Source: Bacillus sp. FJAT-49736 (GTDB taxonomy: Bacteria > Bacillota > Bacilli > Bacillales > Bacillaceae_C). From it: a stretch of DNA of 64,000 nucleotides. Where the stretch lies: positions 763,562-827,561 of the forward strand of contig NZ_JAGYPI010000002.1 in the NCBI RefSeq assembly GCF_018343615.1, given 5' to 3'. This document shows positions 53,478-63,576 of this stretch, in pieces. The translations under genes were made by a program, and so were the position numbers. Within the stretch, counting starts at the first letter, position 1; every line of letters begins with the position of its first letter. The notes beneath the pieces were generated by a model. That model was not told the origin of the DNA, searched no databases, and worked only from the letters and a program-made list of their open reading frames with translations.

Positions 53478-54842
53478 TTAATCGTTTTTAAATAACTTCA
53501 TGCAAAAATAGCTAAGAAGCAGAATTATAAACCAAACTGGTGTAATAAATAGCGCTATTCTTGTATCAGCAGCTAGGCCAAGCAAAACAATCACAAATAC
53601 AAAGAACGCCAGCACAAGCCAGTTGGATATAGGAGCAAATGGCATTTTAAAAGGATTCTGTTTCGCACTTTCAGGCATTAATTTGCGATAGCGCAAATGT
53701 GAAACGATGATTACTCCCCATACCCATATAAAGCAAATAGTTGAAATACTTGTAACCAACGTAAATACTTTATCCGGCAATAAATAGTTAAGCACTACTC
53801 CAACTAATAGCACGAGGGTGGAACAAAGCAATGCAGGTGCTGGTACATTTCGTTCGTTCAGCGTTTTTAAATACTTAGGCGCCTTTCCTTCATTCGCTAA
53901 AGTATAAAGCATTCGGCTTGTACTAAAAATTCCGCTATTACAAGATGATGCTGCAGAGGTTAGTACAACAAAGTTAATAATTCCTGCTGCTGCAGGTATC
54001 CCAATTAAAGCAAAGACTTTTACAAATGGGCTACTGTCAGGGTCGACCCCATTCCAAGGATAGATAGACATAATCATAAACAGAGCACCAATATAAAAAA
54101 TGAGAATACGAATTGGAATACTGTTGATTGCTTTTGGAAGTGTTTTTCTCGGATCCATAGCCTCACCAGCGGTGACCCCAACAAGCTCAATACCAACAAA
54201 AGAAAATACGGCCATTTGAAAAGCTAACAAAAATCCTGATGTTCCGTTAGGGAAAAATCCTCCATGAGTCCAAAGATTTGCAAATGTAGCTTTTGTCTCA
54301 TGACTCTTAAAACCCATAAATACAAGCACAAAGCCGATGGCAATCAATGCTACAATCGCGATAATCTTAATTAAAGCAAACCAAAATTCAATTTCCCCAA
54401 AGGCCTTAACCGTAGCTAGATTAATAAGAAACAGAACAATCACACATATTAAGGCAGGTACCCATTGCGGTATATTCGGAAGCCAAAACTTAACATACAT
54501 TCCGACAGCCGTTATTTCCGCAATTCCTGTCATAATCCAACAGAACCAGTATGTCCAGCCCGTAATAAAACCGGCCCAGGGTCCTATAAAGTCTTGTGCA
54601 AATTCTATAAAGGAACCGGTAGTAGATTTATATAGTAATAATTCTCCTAATGCACGCATTACAAAGAACAAAAAGGCACCGATAATTAGGTACACCAGCA
54701 TGATGGAGGGACCAGCAAGATGTATTGATTTACCAGCTCCTAGGAACAAGCCGGTTCCTATAGCACCACCAATTGCAATTAATTGAATATGTCTGTTCTT
54801 TAGACCTCTTTCTAGATTTCTTTCCTTCGTCAACTGTGTCAT
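53478..54842 (-). CDS. Amino-acid permease, CycA/AapA type
   Basis: The 454-residue APC transporter begins LKNRHIQLIAIGGAIGTGLF, with WAGFITGWTYWFCW, LTSAASSCNSGIFSTSRMLY and 12 helices, closely resembling the D-serine/D-alanine/glycine transporters CycA and AapA. The ATG at 54842 lies four bases after GGTGAT; upstream in-frame ATGs reach 54887. Substrate is inferred from similarity only. Confidence 0.85.
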   Translation of the reverse strand: MTQLTKERNLERGLKNRHIQLIAIGGAIGTGLFLGAGKSIHLAGPSIMLVYLIIGAFLFFVMRALGELLLYKSTTGSFIEFAQDFIGPWAGFITGWTYWFCWIMTGIAEITAVGMYVKFWLPNIPQWVPALICVIVLFLINLATVKAFGEIEFWFALIKIIAIVALIAIGFVLVFMGFKSHETKATFANLWTHGGFFPNGTSGFLLAFQMAVFSFVGIELVGVTAGEAMDPRKTLPKAINSIPIRILIFYIGALFMIMSIYPWNGVDPDSSPFVKVFALIGIPAAAGIINFVVLTSAASSCNSGIFSTSRMLYTLANEGKAPKYLKTLNERNVPAPALLCSTLVLLVGVVLNYLLPDKVFTLVTSISTICFIWVWGVIIVSHLRYRKLMPESAKQNPFKMPFAPISNWLVLAFFVFVIVLLGLAADTRIALFITPVWFIILLLSYFCMKLFKND

Positions 54843-55078
54843 GTTCATCACCATCTCATCTAGTATGTGTCTTGGTAGTTGCTGCAATTTCTTTTTTTCT
54901 ATTAAAATTTTGAATTATTCCCCATTATATATTTTCTATTTAAAAAATACAATTGTCCCTGGTACGAGGACGATTTTCCTATCTTCTAAACGAAAATACG
55001 ACATGATTAAAAGGAGTTTTCACTATCCTTATAGAATTAAAAATGATGTATGTTATTGTCGAAGAAGGAGAACTGTTC

Positions 55079-56341
55079 ATGGAAATTCACTACGACAACA
55101 TATTACTCCAAATATTAATGGTACTTTTTCCTTTTGTTTTATTTTTAGTGCTTGTGAAGGAAAAAATACATGATGTAAAAAACAAAATATTATTCGGCGT
55201 TACTTGTGGTATCGCTGTCACGTTATCCCTTTCGTTTGCTATTCAAATAAATGAAGGAAAATTAATAGATTTAAGACTTGTTCCATTGTACTTGGCATTT
55301 ATATACGGAGGGAACATTACCGGGATAATCATTTCGTTATACTATATGATCCTTCGCTATTTCTTTGGTGGAGTAGGAATAATTCCAGGTTTTATAATTC
55401 TGCTAATCGCAAGCAGTATTCTTATCAAGCTTAAGCGCCATTTTTTCACCTTCTCTCTAAAGGAAAAATTAACTTATTCCTCTTTGTTTTTAGGAATTTT
55501 TTCGGCAAGTACCCCTATCCTGGGTTCACTCATGCTATCTGAAAGCTTAACTTTTAACAAGCTAATTATTTACTCTTTTTATATTCTCGAAAATATCGTC
55601 CTAATTTGGCTTGTCATTTATTTAATTGAGGCTCATATTGAGAAAATAAATCTATCTAACGAAATTTTACATGCGGAAAAATTTAATGTAATAGGACAGT
55701 TGGCTGCAAGTGTCGCTCATGAAATTCGTAATCCAATGACCAGTGTACGAGGCTTCTTACAAATATTACAGACCTCCACTAGAATTTCACTTTCCGAAAA
55801 AGAATACATTAAGATTTGCATAGAAGAGGTGGACCGTGCGAACGCCATTATTGCCGATTATCTTGCTTTAGGAAAAAACCATTCAGCTGAAAAAGGTGTT
55901 TCACTAGATGTAACCATTGAATTAAAAAGTGCTGTTCGATCCATTTCCTCTTTTGCAACTCTCAATAATGTAAAGATTGATTTCCAAAATAAATTCCCTG
56001 CGCATATCAAAGGGAACAGCAGCAGGCTGCAGCAATTATTTATCAATCTATTAAAAAATGGTATCGAAGCTTCTAGCGGAAATGGAATGATTGTCATTCA
56101 ATTAGAGGTGAATCAAAAAACGGTTCAAATTTCTATAGCGGATAATGGGGAAGGAATGAGTAAAGAAACACTTGACCGCTTCGGCCTCCCTTTCTATTCA
56201 ACGAAGGAAAAGGGAACCGGGCTTGGACTAATGGTATGCAGACGTATCACGGAAGAAATGGGTGGTAGAATCGACGTCAGCAGTACCAAAGGACTTGGAA
56301 CCATTATTTATCTAACATTCCCTAGAGTATTAAGAGAATGA
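55079..56341 (+). CDS. KinB-like membrane sensor histidine kinase
   Basis: The 420-residue kinase has six N-terminal helices of the 5TMR-LYT type (RLVPLYLAFIYGGNITGI), a HisKA domain with His214 in SVAHEIRNPMTSVRGFLQ, and an ATPase domain with NLLKNGIEAS and GTGLGLMVCRRI. No response regulator is adjacent, as for the sporulation phosphorelay kinases KinB/KinD. AAGGAG precedes the ATG at 55079. Confidence 0.85.
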   Translation: MEIHYDNILLQILMVLFPFVLFLVLVKEKIHDVKNKILFGVTCGIAVTLSLSFAIQINEGKLIDLRLVPLYLAFIYGGNITGIIISLYYMILRYFFGGVGIIPGFIILLIASSILIKLKRHFFTFSLKEKLTYSSLFLGIFSASTPILGSLMLSESLTFNKLIIYSFYILENIVLIWLVIYLIEAHIEKINLSNEILHAEKFNVIGQLAASVAHEIRNPMTSVRGFLQILQTSTRISLSEKEYIKICIEEVDRANAIIADYLALGKNHSAEKGVSLDVTIELKSAVRSISSFATLNNVKIDFQNKFPAHIKGNSSRLQQLFINLLKNGIEASSGNGMIVIQLEVNQKTVQISIADNGEGMSKETLDRFGLPFYSTKEKGTGLGLMVCRRITEEMGGRIDVSSTKGLGTIIYLTFPRVLRE

Positions 56342-56350
56342 GACTGTTCA

Positions 56351-56388
56351 TTTAACTTGCTGGTGCACTTCCAGCAAGTTAAATTTAT
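56351..56388. terminator. Bidirectional terminator
   Basis: TTTAACTTGCTGG / CCAGCAAGTTAAA perfect 13-bp stem with T-rich tail, between convergent kinase and GNAT genes. Confidence 0.88.
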
Positions 56389-56425
56389 TTCTGTATATTC
56401 TTTTATATCTTCTGTGTTAATGCTA

Positions 56426-56872
56426 TTAAATTTCTACTTTCATAAACTTACACAAATCTTGAAAGCCTATTTTTTCATATAATCGAATGGCACTCTCGTT
56501 AAAGGAAAAAACATTTAATCGCACATCCGAGTATCCTAAGCTTTTAAATTCCAGTAAACTTTGTTGTAATAGCTGTTTGGCATAACCCTGTTTTCTAAAC
56601 TCAGCCTTTACATATACGTCACTGATCCAGCCAATTTCCTTTCCAGTAAACCAGTCCGTACTCTTATCCATCAATACCCAACCGACTAAAATACCATTGT
56701 TTCTTGCTACTAAAAAATATGCCCCGTGCTTTATGGAGTTTTCATAGGCCTTGATCATTTCTTCCTGATGATTATCGGCTGTTATTCCAGTTGCCTCTTG
56801 TCTATTTTGACCAGCATAATCATATATCTCTATTAACTCCGGTTCTGTTGCTCTCTCCAAGACAATCGTCAT
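56426..56872 (-). CDS. GNAT acetyltransferase
   Basis: The 148-residue protein has the acetyl-CoA motif VKAEFRKQGYAKQLLQQ (R/Q-x-x-G-x-A) and LNVFSFNESAIRLYEKIGF. The acceptor is unknown. It lies 13 bases downstream of another GNAT gene, likely in one operon. Confidence 0.85.
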   Translation of the reverse strand: MTIVLERATEPELIEIYDYAGQNRQEATGITADNHQEEMIKAYENSIKHGAYFLVARNNGILVGWVLMDKSTDWFTGKEIGWISDVYVKAEFRKQGYAKQLLQQSLLEFKSLGYSDVRLNVFSFNESAIRLYEKIGFQDLCKFMKVEI

Positions 56873-56885
56873 ATTTCACCCATCC

Positions 56886-57314
56886 TTACATTCTTTTCAA
56901 TAGCATATAATGTGTACATCCCTCAGGAAAATCTTCCACCGTACCATATACTTCATAGCCCTGTTTTTGATAAAACTCGGGTGCTTGGAAGCTAAAAGTG
57001 TCCACCCTTATCATTCTACAACCTTTTTCAACCGCCAATTCCTCTACCTTTTTTAATAGCTTCGCTCCCATTCCTTGACCTCTTAATCTTTCATCCACCC
57101 ATAAGAATTGGATGAATAGACAATGAAGCTTGGTGTTTCCCGTAATACCACCAAGTATATTTCCTTCTTCATCATTAATCGTAATGCTTATATCCTCGTT
57201 AACATAGGCAATCTCTTTATCCGAAAGGTATTTCATATTATATTCCATTAATTTACTACGGATATACTCAGAATCCTCATGGTTCGATTTTATTTGAAAT
57301 ATTAAATTATTCAT
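56886..57314 (-). CDS. GNAT acetyltransferase
   Basis: The 142-residue protein has VDERLRGQGMGAKLLKKVEE as acetyl-CoA motif A and RVDTFSFQAPEFYQKQGYEV. Acceptor unknown. GGAGATAC precedes the ATG. First gene of the GNAT pair. Confidence 0.85.
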   Translation of the reverse strand: MNNLIFQIKSNHEDSEYIRSKLMEYNMKYLSDKEIAYVNEDISITINDEEGNILGGITGNTKLHCLFIQFLWVDERLRGQGMGAKLLKKVEELAVEKGCRMIRVDTFSFQAPEFYQKQGYEVYGTVEDFPEGCTHYMLLKRM

Positions 57315-57689
57315 TTAAGGTATCTCCTTTTCTTTAGCATAATCTGCTTCCTAGTTATATTCGATAACTAGGAGGAAAATCCTTTCAGCATCCATGAAAC
57401 TCAAAAATAAAGTCGAGGTGATGTGCATTAGCTTCTTAGAGCATTTTTATTTTGTGCCTTTCACACCTTAATAAGAGAATGAAACGAATGTAACTTAATT
57501 TTACGTGGTGAAATTTCAAGATTTGTTGTCTATTAAGCTATAGAGCAGTGTTTACGGGGTTTTTTATGTAAAATTATGCATCCGCCGGCGCACCATATTT
57601 TGGACCAGCATATACATAACAATATGATTAAGAAGCAAACACTTAATCTGAAAAATTATAGTGTTTTTTTATGAAAGTGGTGAAAAACT
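57315..57689. other. Intergenic region upstream of YheC/D gene
   Basis: About 375 bases. It holds the GC-rich palindrome CGCCGGCG (57592-57599) and CATATTTT-like boxes that could be sporulation-sigma -10 elements, but no promoter can be assigned safely. No ORF with a ribosome site was found. Confidence 0.35.
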
Positions 57690-58448
57690 TTGGTTCATAC
57701 AGTGGGAAAACTGGAACAGTATAAACTATTAAACTCTGGCCAAATGAAGCTCGGCAGTATTCCAACTACAGTAGAATATTCGATGGCTAATTTACATCTT
57801 TTCTTAACTAAATTTGAAGAACTGTATATTAAACACGATACATCTGGCCAAGGCAGAGGTATTTTTAAAGTTACTAAGGGGCCATACCAACTTCATACGA
57901 TAAATGGTTATTCTATGCAGGGACAGCAGATTAATCAAAAGCTAACCGTTAAACAGATTCATGAACTACTACAACCATTTGAAAAATTCGGGAGATCGCA
58001 CCCTTATATCATTCAGGAAGGGATAAAAAGCGTAACTGACAGCGGACATCCTTTCAGCATTCGTGTTCATACCCAATTAGTCAACAGCAAATGGGAGGTC
58101 AGCGGCATACTTGCAAACATTAGCTCTAAACAACTTGATAACAATGGTATTGTAAATAGATGTCGTGGTTCACAGATTTTACCTATAGAGAAGCTTATGA
58201 AACATTATCTTAAGTTGAATCCCAAAAAGGAAAGAGAACTTTTAGAAAAAATAAAGGATGTATCCATTTGTGCTTCTGAAACCATAGCAAGCAAATACCC
58301 TGCAAGAGAATATGGAATAGATGTTGGGGTAGACAATAATTTAAACCCCATAATATTTGAATTAAACAGTACCCCTGGTATTGCAGGATTTCACCTTGTA
58401 GATCCAAAGATATGGCGGCATATTGTGGATAATCGTAAAGGTCTATAA
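57690..58448 (+). CDS. YheC/YheD family ATP-grasp protein
   Basis: The 252-residue protein shows the YheC/D ATP-grasp sequence: LYIKHDTSGQGRGIFKV (nucleotide-binding Lys and glycine-rich loop), IQEGIK, FSIRVHTQ, ANISS and the metal-binding PIIFELNSTPGI. Relatives are endospore coat-associated. It corresponds to the ATP-grasp domain alone, without the N-terminal extension of longer homologues. The start is TTG with a modest AAGTGGTG site. Confidence 0.82.
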   Translation: MVHTVGKLEQYKLLNSGQMKLGSIPTTVEYSMANLHLFLTKFEELYIKHDTSGQGRGIFKVTKGPYQLHTINGYSMQGQQINQKLTVKQIHELLQPFEKFGRSHPYIIQEGIKSVTDSGHPFSIRVHTQLVNSKWEVSGILANISSKQLDNNGIVNRCRGSQILPIEKLMKHYLKLNPKKERELLEKIKDVSICASETIASKYPAREYGIDVGVDNNLNPIIFELNSTPGIAGFHLVDPKIWRHIVDNRKGL

Positions 58449-58931
58449 TCCATCAATTGTTATTTTTCCCTCCCTGTGCGGAGGCCATTTTCTTCAGGGA
58501 AGGAAAGGTGCATTTTAGGCTATATGCCATAAAATGCAACGATAACAGTGGATAAAATTGTGAATAAGGTTTACCTGTTGCAACGAGATTCCATGATGGC
58601 AGCACGGATAATAATCCGATTGTATATATAATTTCTAACAATATGATACTATACGATGGTACAAATCCTTAAATCTTCTCTTAACAGATTAAAATTGACA
58701 GACCAAATTACAAATAAAATAGCACCCTAGATGACAATATCCATTGTCAAAATGATACTTTGGGTGCCATTTGCTATGCTATTTTGGATTTGTTTTCATT
58801 ATCTGAATTGATAAATCAGCGTAATAGGTTAGTTATTTTTTATGATAAAAGAGAGGCCATTTCATATGCTATTTGCAATGTTTCTCCACGGAATTGGAAC
58901 TACCAAATTCAATACAGCTAGCCCTTTATAT
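58449..58931. other. Intergenic region with branched inverted repeat
   Basis: Within 480 bases, AAAATAGCACCC (58717-58728) can pair with GGGTGC (58762-58767) and TGCTATTTT (58777-58785), enclosing GACAAT-ATCC-ATTGTC (58733-58748). It may be a terminator for either flank or a small structured RNA. A 62-codon minus-strand frame at 58453-58641 lacks a ribosome site. Confidence 0.45.
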
Positions 58932-59390
58932 TTAAAATTTATAACTTACCATAAAAACTACAGATAAAACTAGCATAATGAAAATAGAAAGCCATACTAA
59001 ATAAATTGATAACCCCTTTTGTACCACTCCCACGTCTACATTCGCAGCTCTTAATGGTTTTTTGATTTTTTTGCTGCTAATAATACTTAAAACAATAATA
59101 GATAATAGAATGGTAAGGGACCCGCCTTTTTCCATGAAGTGAAGCCATAATGGCTTTTGTGACTCCGAAATATTCATGCCGATAATCATAAATACTCCGC
59201 TTAAAAGTACAATGAAGCTGCTCGGATGAAGCCATCTGTTGAAAAGGCCGGGGATTTTTTGCAATAGAGATTGCACATCCTTTGAACCTGCTTGTTTCTT
59301 CAACAGCGACATTATAACTGCAAGGGATATTAACGATCCCAGCCATATCGATAAACCAGAGAGATGAAAAAATAACATGGTGGTAAACAT
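58932..59390 (-). CDS. Four-helix membrane protein (CopD/DUF2269-like)
   Basis: The 152-residue protein has four hydrophobic helices and begins LFFHLSGLSIWLGSLISLAV with a conserved His and Trp, then FNRWLHPSSFIVLLSGVFMI, a pattern like small CopD/DUF2269-type proteins. Function is unknown. GAGGAGG precedes the ATG. It follows the MMPL transporter by 89 bases and may be cotranscribed. Confidence 0.65.
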   Translation of the reverse strand: MFTTMLFFHLSGLSIWLGSLISLAVIMSLLKKQAGSKDVQSLLQKIPGLFNRWLHPSSFIVLLSGVFMIIGMNISESQKPLWLHFMEKGGSLTILLSIIVLSIISSKKIKKPLRAANVDVGVVQKGLSIYLVWLSIFIMLVLSVVFMVSYKF

Positions 59391-59479
59391 CTTTAATTCC
59401 TCCTCTTTTTTTCAAGCTTAATTCCTATAACGAGAATAAAATGCTTTTATGAACAACAGATGAACAGCACGTTACATAT

Positions 59480-61657
59480 TTAATTGGTTCTATTTAATGT
59501 CTTAGGCTTGAGGAAGGTCAAAATGGCAGGTAATAACATACCGCGAACTAAAAATGTATCCATTAATACTCCAATCCCCATGGTCATACCAAATAGGAAG
59601 AGCTCCTGCAATGGCTGTGTCATTAATACGCAGAATGTAGCCGCCAAAATAATTCCTGCGGATGAAATGACTCCACCAGTAAGGGAAACACCGCGGGCAA
59701 CCGCTTCTTTCCATTCAAAGTGCCTTGCTTCCTCTCTAATTCTGGAGACAACCATGATATTATAATCAACGCCCAAGGCAACAAGAAATACGAAGGTGTA
59801 CACCGGCAAACGATAACTAATGGCGTCATAGCCTAAGATATAATGGAACACCATCCATCCCAAACCAAGTGTAGCTACGTAAGATAATAGCATCGTCCCA
59901 ATCATTGTGAATGCCATTACGACTGATCTAGCTTGGAAGGCAAGCATAATAGTAATGAAAATCGCAATTAATAAGAAAGTGATAATCATATCACGGTTGT
60001 TTAAATTTTTTACATCTAATTGTTCAGCTGTTTGTCCTGAGTAATAGATAGAAAATTGTTTTGTATTAAAGCCACTATCTTGTAAAATAGCCTCACCGTT
60101 TTCACGTAACTTGTTAATGACGTTTAATGACGATTGATCATAAGGATTATCCTTGAGAGTCAATTGCAGCTTAACTGCATGTTTATCCTCGGATAAGAAA
60201 TTATTTGCGTTTCGATTAATGGTGCCTGGCTCCGCTTTTGGCGAAATATCACTAACACCTTCTTGAGTTTTTAGCGCCTTTTCCAAATCATTGATTTTTT
60301 CCGCAAAGGTAGAATCTTGAACAATCTCCTTATGTGATTCCAAAATTACTGTTACAGGCGCTAATTCTCCTTGAGGAAAATGTTTCTCTAATATTTCATA
60401 GCCTTGGCGGGAGGTAATATCGTTCGGAAAGGACTTCATGATATTGAATGAATATTTCAGCGATCCTACATTTAAAGCAGATAAGATTAAGAATAGTAAT
60501 AATACACTTACTGTTGCTCCAGGCTTCCTTGTGACAAAGGAACCCACTTTTGCCCAAATTCCTTGGTGATGCCTCTTTTCGTTCTTCTCGTATTTCGGAA
60601 TAAAAGGCCAAAATGCTTTCCGGCCAACTACTGCAAAAAGCGCCGGTATTAGTGTTACTCCGCCTAGTAAAATAACTACCATCGCTACCGAAAAAACTGG
60701 TGCAAAATAATGATATGGCTGGAAATTTGCAAAGAATAATACAAACATAGCGACTAGAACTGTACCGCCGCTAAATAAGATTGGCTCCATTACGTGTGTA
60801 AAAGCTTTTTTCATAGCTTCGTATTTTGACTCGTTAACTTTTAGTTCAACGCGATATCTCGCAAGAATAAACAAGCAATAATCCGTTAAAACCGCAAAAA
60901 GCAAGATCATCATTATGGAGAGTGCTTGTTTATCAACAGTGAACCACTCGTACCTCGCTGCTAGCCCCAAAATCCGATCCACTACTTGATATATCATTCC
61001 TGCAATAACTAATGGAATTATCGCCAGTAATGGAGAGCGATAAATAATCATTAATATAACTAGAATAAGCCCAATAGTTGCGAACATTAGAATGAGATCT
61101 GCGTTTTTAAATAAAGAAATCGTATCGGAAGAAATTCCTGCTGGACCGGTGATTTCAAGTTTTAAGCCCTCGGTGTTATATTTATTGGTATAGTGCTTGA
61201 TTTTTTCAATAGTATCGTAAATTTGATCTGAATCCAGTCCCTTTTTTAGAGCAACATTCAATATTAGGGTTGTTTTATCGTCCGAAAGCATTTTATTTTG
61301 AACTTGCTCTGGCAATTGGTGAAATGGCAATGCACCCGATACATTCTTCGGTTTTGAATCGGAGGATAACCACTTGCTAATTTCCGTAATCTTCGCGCGA
61401 TCTTGTTCCGTTATCTGTCCTGTATCATGAAAGACAAGCAGCGCTGTTAAACCATCTTTTGTTGGAAAGTATTTATCCATCACTTTTGTTGCTTTAGCGG
61501 AAGGTGTATTTTCATGAACGCTTCCTTCCCCACTGCTGATGGAATATTGCTTGGCGCTTGGTGCAATAACACTTAATATGATAATGACTGCAAGCCAGCC
61601 CAATAAGATTATCTTTGATCCTTTAGAACTGCTAATGAAATGAGCGATTTTATTCAT
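59480..61657 (-). CDS. MMPL/RND family transporter (YdfJ-like)
   Basis: The 725-residue protein has about 12 helices in two repeated halves, each with a large extracytoplasmic loop, and the MMPL motifs FAVLTDYCLFILARYRVE (about 255-272) and ALGVDYNIMVVSRIREEA (about 640). These carry the proton-relay Asp-Tyr pairs. Length and sequence fit B. subtilis YdfJ-type exporters of lipids or drugs. The ATG at 61657 is six bases after GGGGGG. Confidence 0.9.
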   Translation of the reverse strand: MNKIAHFISSSKGSKIILLGWLAVIIILSVIAPSAKQYSISSGEGSVHENTPSAKATKVMDKYFPTKDGLTALLVFHDTGQITEQDRAKITEISKWLSSDSKPKNVSGALPFHQLPEQVQNKMLSDDKTTLILNVALKKGLDSDQIYDTIEKIKHYTNKYNTEGLKLEITGPAGISSDTISLFKNADLILMFATIGLILVILMIIYRSPLLAIIPLVIAGMIYQVVDRILGLAARYEWFTVDKQALSIMMILLFAVLTDYCLFILARYRVELKVNESKYEAMKKAFTHVMEPILFSGGTVLVAMFVLFFANFQPYHYFAPVFSVAMVVILLGGVTLIPALFAVVGRKAFWPFIPKYEKNEKRHHQGIWAKVGSFVTRKPGATVSVLLLFLILSALNVGSLKYSFNIMKSFPNDITSRQGYEILEKHFPQGELAPVTVILESHKEIVQDSTFAEKINDLEKALKTQEGVSDISPKAEPGTINRNANNFLSEDKHAVKLQLTLKDNPYDQSSLNVINKLRENGEAILQDSGFNTKQFSIYYSGQTAEQLDVKNLNNRDMIITFLLIAIFITIMLAFQARSVVMAFTMIGTMLLSYVATLGLGWMVFHYILGYDAISYRLPVYTFVFLVALGVDYNIMVVSRIREEARHFEWKEAVARGVSLTGGVISSAGIILAATFCVLMTQPLQELFLFGMTMGIGVLMDTFLVRGMLLPAILTFLKPKTLNRTN

Positions 61658-61738
61658 GTTCATCCCCCCTGTTCTTCCGTCTACATAGTGATTGTAAATT
61701 AGGATTATGAACCAATGATGAACAGGAGATTACATTTA

Positions 61739-61777
61739 AAAAGCCTGATTTCTTCATTAATGAGAAACCAGGCTTTT
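61739..61777 (-). terminator. Terminator of VOC gene
   Basis: AAAAGCCTGATTTCT / AGAAACCAGGCTTTT stem with one mismatch; T-run on minus strand. Confidence 0.82.
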
Positions 61778-61792
61778 GGGTATTTATTTCTA

Positions 61793-62167
61793 TTAACCAT
61801 TACAGATCATAATAATGTTTAGATCCGGATCACGAACAGTAAAAAATGCAAAGTCATCAAATCGCACCATTTTACTTTCTATTTCATAACCCAATAGGTT
61901 TATATATTCATATGCTTCATTAATATTATCTGTATGAAAATTAAACAACGGGTAACTAGATGGATTTATTTGTTTTACCATATCATTAGGACCTGCATCT
62001 AATGTCAAACCTGTATAGTGATTGATATTAATGTTATATACAGGTGGGCTTACCTTTGACAAATCATAATCTTGCCCAAGCAGCTTGGAATACCACTCCA
62101 CCGACCTTCTTAGATCGCTGACATGAACAAAAATGGTGTTAATTTGGTTCATAATTGGACTTTGCAT
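61793..62167 (-). CDS. VOC/glyoxalase family protein
   Basis: The 124-residue protein begins with INTIFVHVSDLRRSVEWYSK, the VOC first repeat, and ends FFTVRDPDLNIIMIC. It is one half-site; a dimer would form the metal centre. Substrate unknown; family includes glyoxalases, dioxygenases and resistance proteins. The ATG at 62167 has GAGG six bases upstream. Confidence 0.85.
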   Translation of the reverse strand: MQSPIMNQINTIFVHVSDLRRSVEWYSKLLGQDYDLSKVSPPVYNININHYTGLTLDAGPNDMVKQINPSSYPLFNFHTDNINEAYEYINLLGYEIESKMVRFDDFAFFTVRDPDLNIIMICNG

Positions 62168-62182
62168 TATGTACCTCACCTT

Positions 62183-62494
62183 TTACGAGAAATACTTCCG
62201 ATAATAATAAAAAGTAATAACAATCGCTACAAGCGTGTAAGCTACCGAGGTAAAGAAAGCCGTATTAGGTGAAAATTTATATGTATCCGATTTCATTTTA
62301 AAATTTGTTGATTCTATTTGAACAATAGCATCTGTCAAACGGGAGGTTAGTCCCCCTTTTGAGGTGAAAAACCAAACGATAATGCTGGAAACAAGTCCGA
62401 CAACAAACGAATAATCTATGAAATTTGATCCTGTTAAGTAAGCTACTGCATAATTTATTCCAAGCAAAGCTAAAAGTGTAAGAAAAATACTCAT
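62183..62494 (-). CDS. Small membrane hypothetical protein
   Basis: A 103-residue protein with helices at about 1-20, 28-47 and 78-98 and a charged middle (TSRLTDAIVQIEST). No family recognised. The start is uncertain: the ATG at 62494 has only a weak site, while the TTG at 62509 is one base from GAAGGG. It lies 15 bases before the VOC gene. Confidence 0.6.
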   Translation of the reverse strand: MSIFLTLLALLGINYAVAYLTGSNFIDYSFVVGLVSSIIVWFFTSKGGLTSRLTDAIVQIESTNFKMKSDTYKFSPNTAFFTSVAYTLVAIVITFYYYRKYFS

Positions 62495-62537
62495 GAACCG
62501 TCTTACCAAACCCTTCGCCCCATTTCATAGATAGTTA

Positions 62538-63107
62538 TTATTCTCTGAATGAAAACTCATCCTTCAAAATAGAATACACTTTTAAATCATGGTGCTTTCC
62601 TTTTATAAAGGCCGATTTTCTCAAAATGCCCTCATAAAACATTCCTGCCTTTTCCATAACACGGCTTGAACCAATGTTTTCTACAAAGCATCTTGCCTGA
62701 ATACGAACTAAATCCATTTCTTTAAATCCAAATTCAATCACTTTCTTTGCTGCCTCTGTTGCAATCCCTTGTCCCCAGTATTCTTGTGAAACAACATATC
62801 CGATTTCGGCAGTATGGTGTTTTGGCTGCCAGGATACGAAATCTATTGTTCCAATTAATCTTCCATTCTCTTTATATTCAATTCCCCAAGGGGAAACTTT
62901 CTTACTTTCATATTGGTTTAGAACAAACTCCACAAACTCTCTAGCGTCTGATAGAGTTCGGTGCGTATCCCATGTAACATATTTTGTAACTTCTTCATTT
63001 GAACCATAAGTATAAATATCCTCAACATCATCCAATGTTACTTTCCGCAGCAAAAGACGATCCGTCTCCAAAACTGGTAGATCCCCATATATTTTTGTCA
63101 GTTCCAT
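62538..63107 (-). CDS. GNAT acetyltransferase, RimJ/RimL type
   Basis: The 189-residue protein has the Acetyltransf_3 pattern: LETDRLLLRKVTLDDVEDIY, IGYVVSQEYWGQGIATEAAK and the final NIGSSRVMEKAGMFYEGILR. Such enzymes acetylate ribosomal proteins or small molecules; the acceptor is unknown. First gene of the small cluster that includes the membrane protein and VOC gene. Confidence 0.87.
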   Translation of the reverse strand: MELTKIYGDLPVLETDRLLLRKVTLDDVEDIYTYGSNEEVTKYVTWDTHRTLSDAREFVEFVLNQYESKKVSPWGIEYKENGRLIGTIDFVSWQPKHHTAEIGYVVSQEYWGQGIATEAAKKVIEFGFKEMDLVRIQARCFVENIGSSRVMEKAGMFYEGILRKSAFIKGKHHDLKVYSILKDEFSFRE

Positions 63108-63540
63108 CCAATCACCTCTATCAGTTTGTTATTGTCATTATATAACAATTTTTTAGACTAGTGGGAAAAATAGGACAAAATTTGTCGGATATGGTTCTTT
63201 TTTCCCATGAACTATGCCTGAATGCATTAAACTGCATTTCGTTTGTCCATTTCTGCTTATGTTTTCTCGACATTATCTGAACGGTTTGTCCCTCCAACCC
63301 ATTCCAATTTTATTTTTGGTTGTAGTGATTGATTAGTCGGAATTCAGTTTATCCCGGTCAACCCATGTGGGGGCTGCTCCATCCAGTTGTTATCGATCAT
63401 AATTTTTGCAGCGTCCTGAACAAATCTTGCAATTTTTATTAAAGATTTTCAATACAACAGTCCTATATCGTGTCTTCCGTTAACTGCTAGTGAATTTTCC
63501 AAATTGCGATGGAAGTAAGCGAATACTATAGGACATATAA
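63108..63540. other. Intergenic region without recognised feature
   Basis: About 430 bases upstream of the RimJ-like gene. I see no repeat, RNA motif or ORF with a ribosome site. Confidence 0.3.
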
Positions 63541-63567
63541 AACGCTTGGCTATTCACCAAGCGTCTG
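63541..63567 (-). terminator. Terminator of last GNAT gene
   Basis: ACGCTTGG / CCAAGCGT stem followed by TTTTATA on minus strand. Confidence 0.75.
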
Positions 63568-63576
63568 TTCTTCTAT

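Noticed and set aside
57394-57471. 25-codon + strand ORF beginning MKLKNKVEVM
   Set aside because: No ribosome binding site and no resemblance to a known family.
58453-58641. 62-codon minus-strand ORF after the YheC/D gene
   Set aside because: TTG start without a ribosome site and no recognisable family; kept only as part of the intergenic note.
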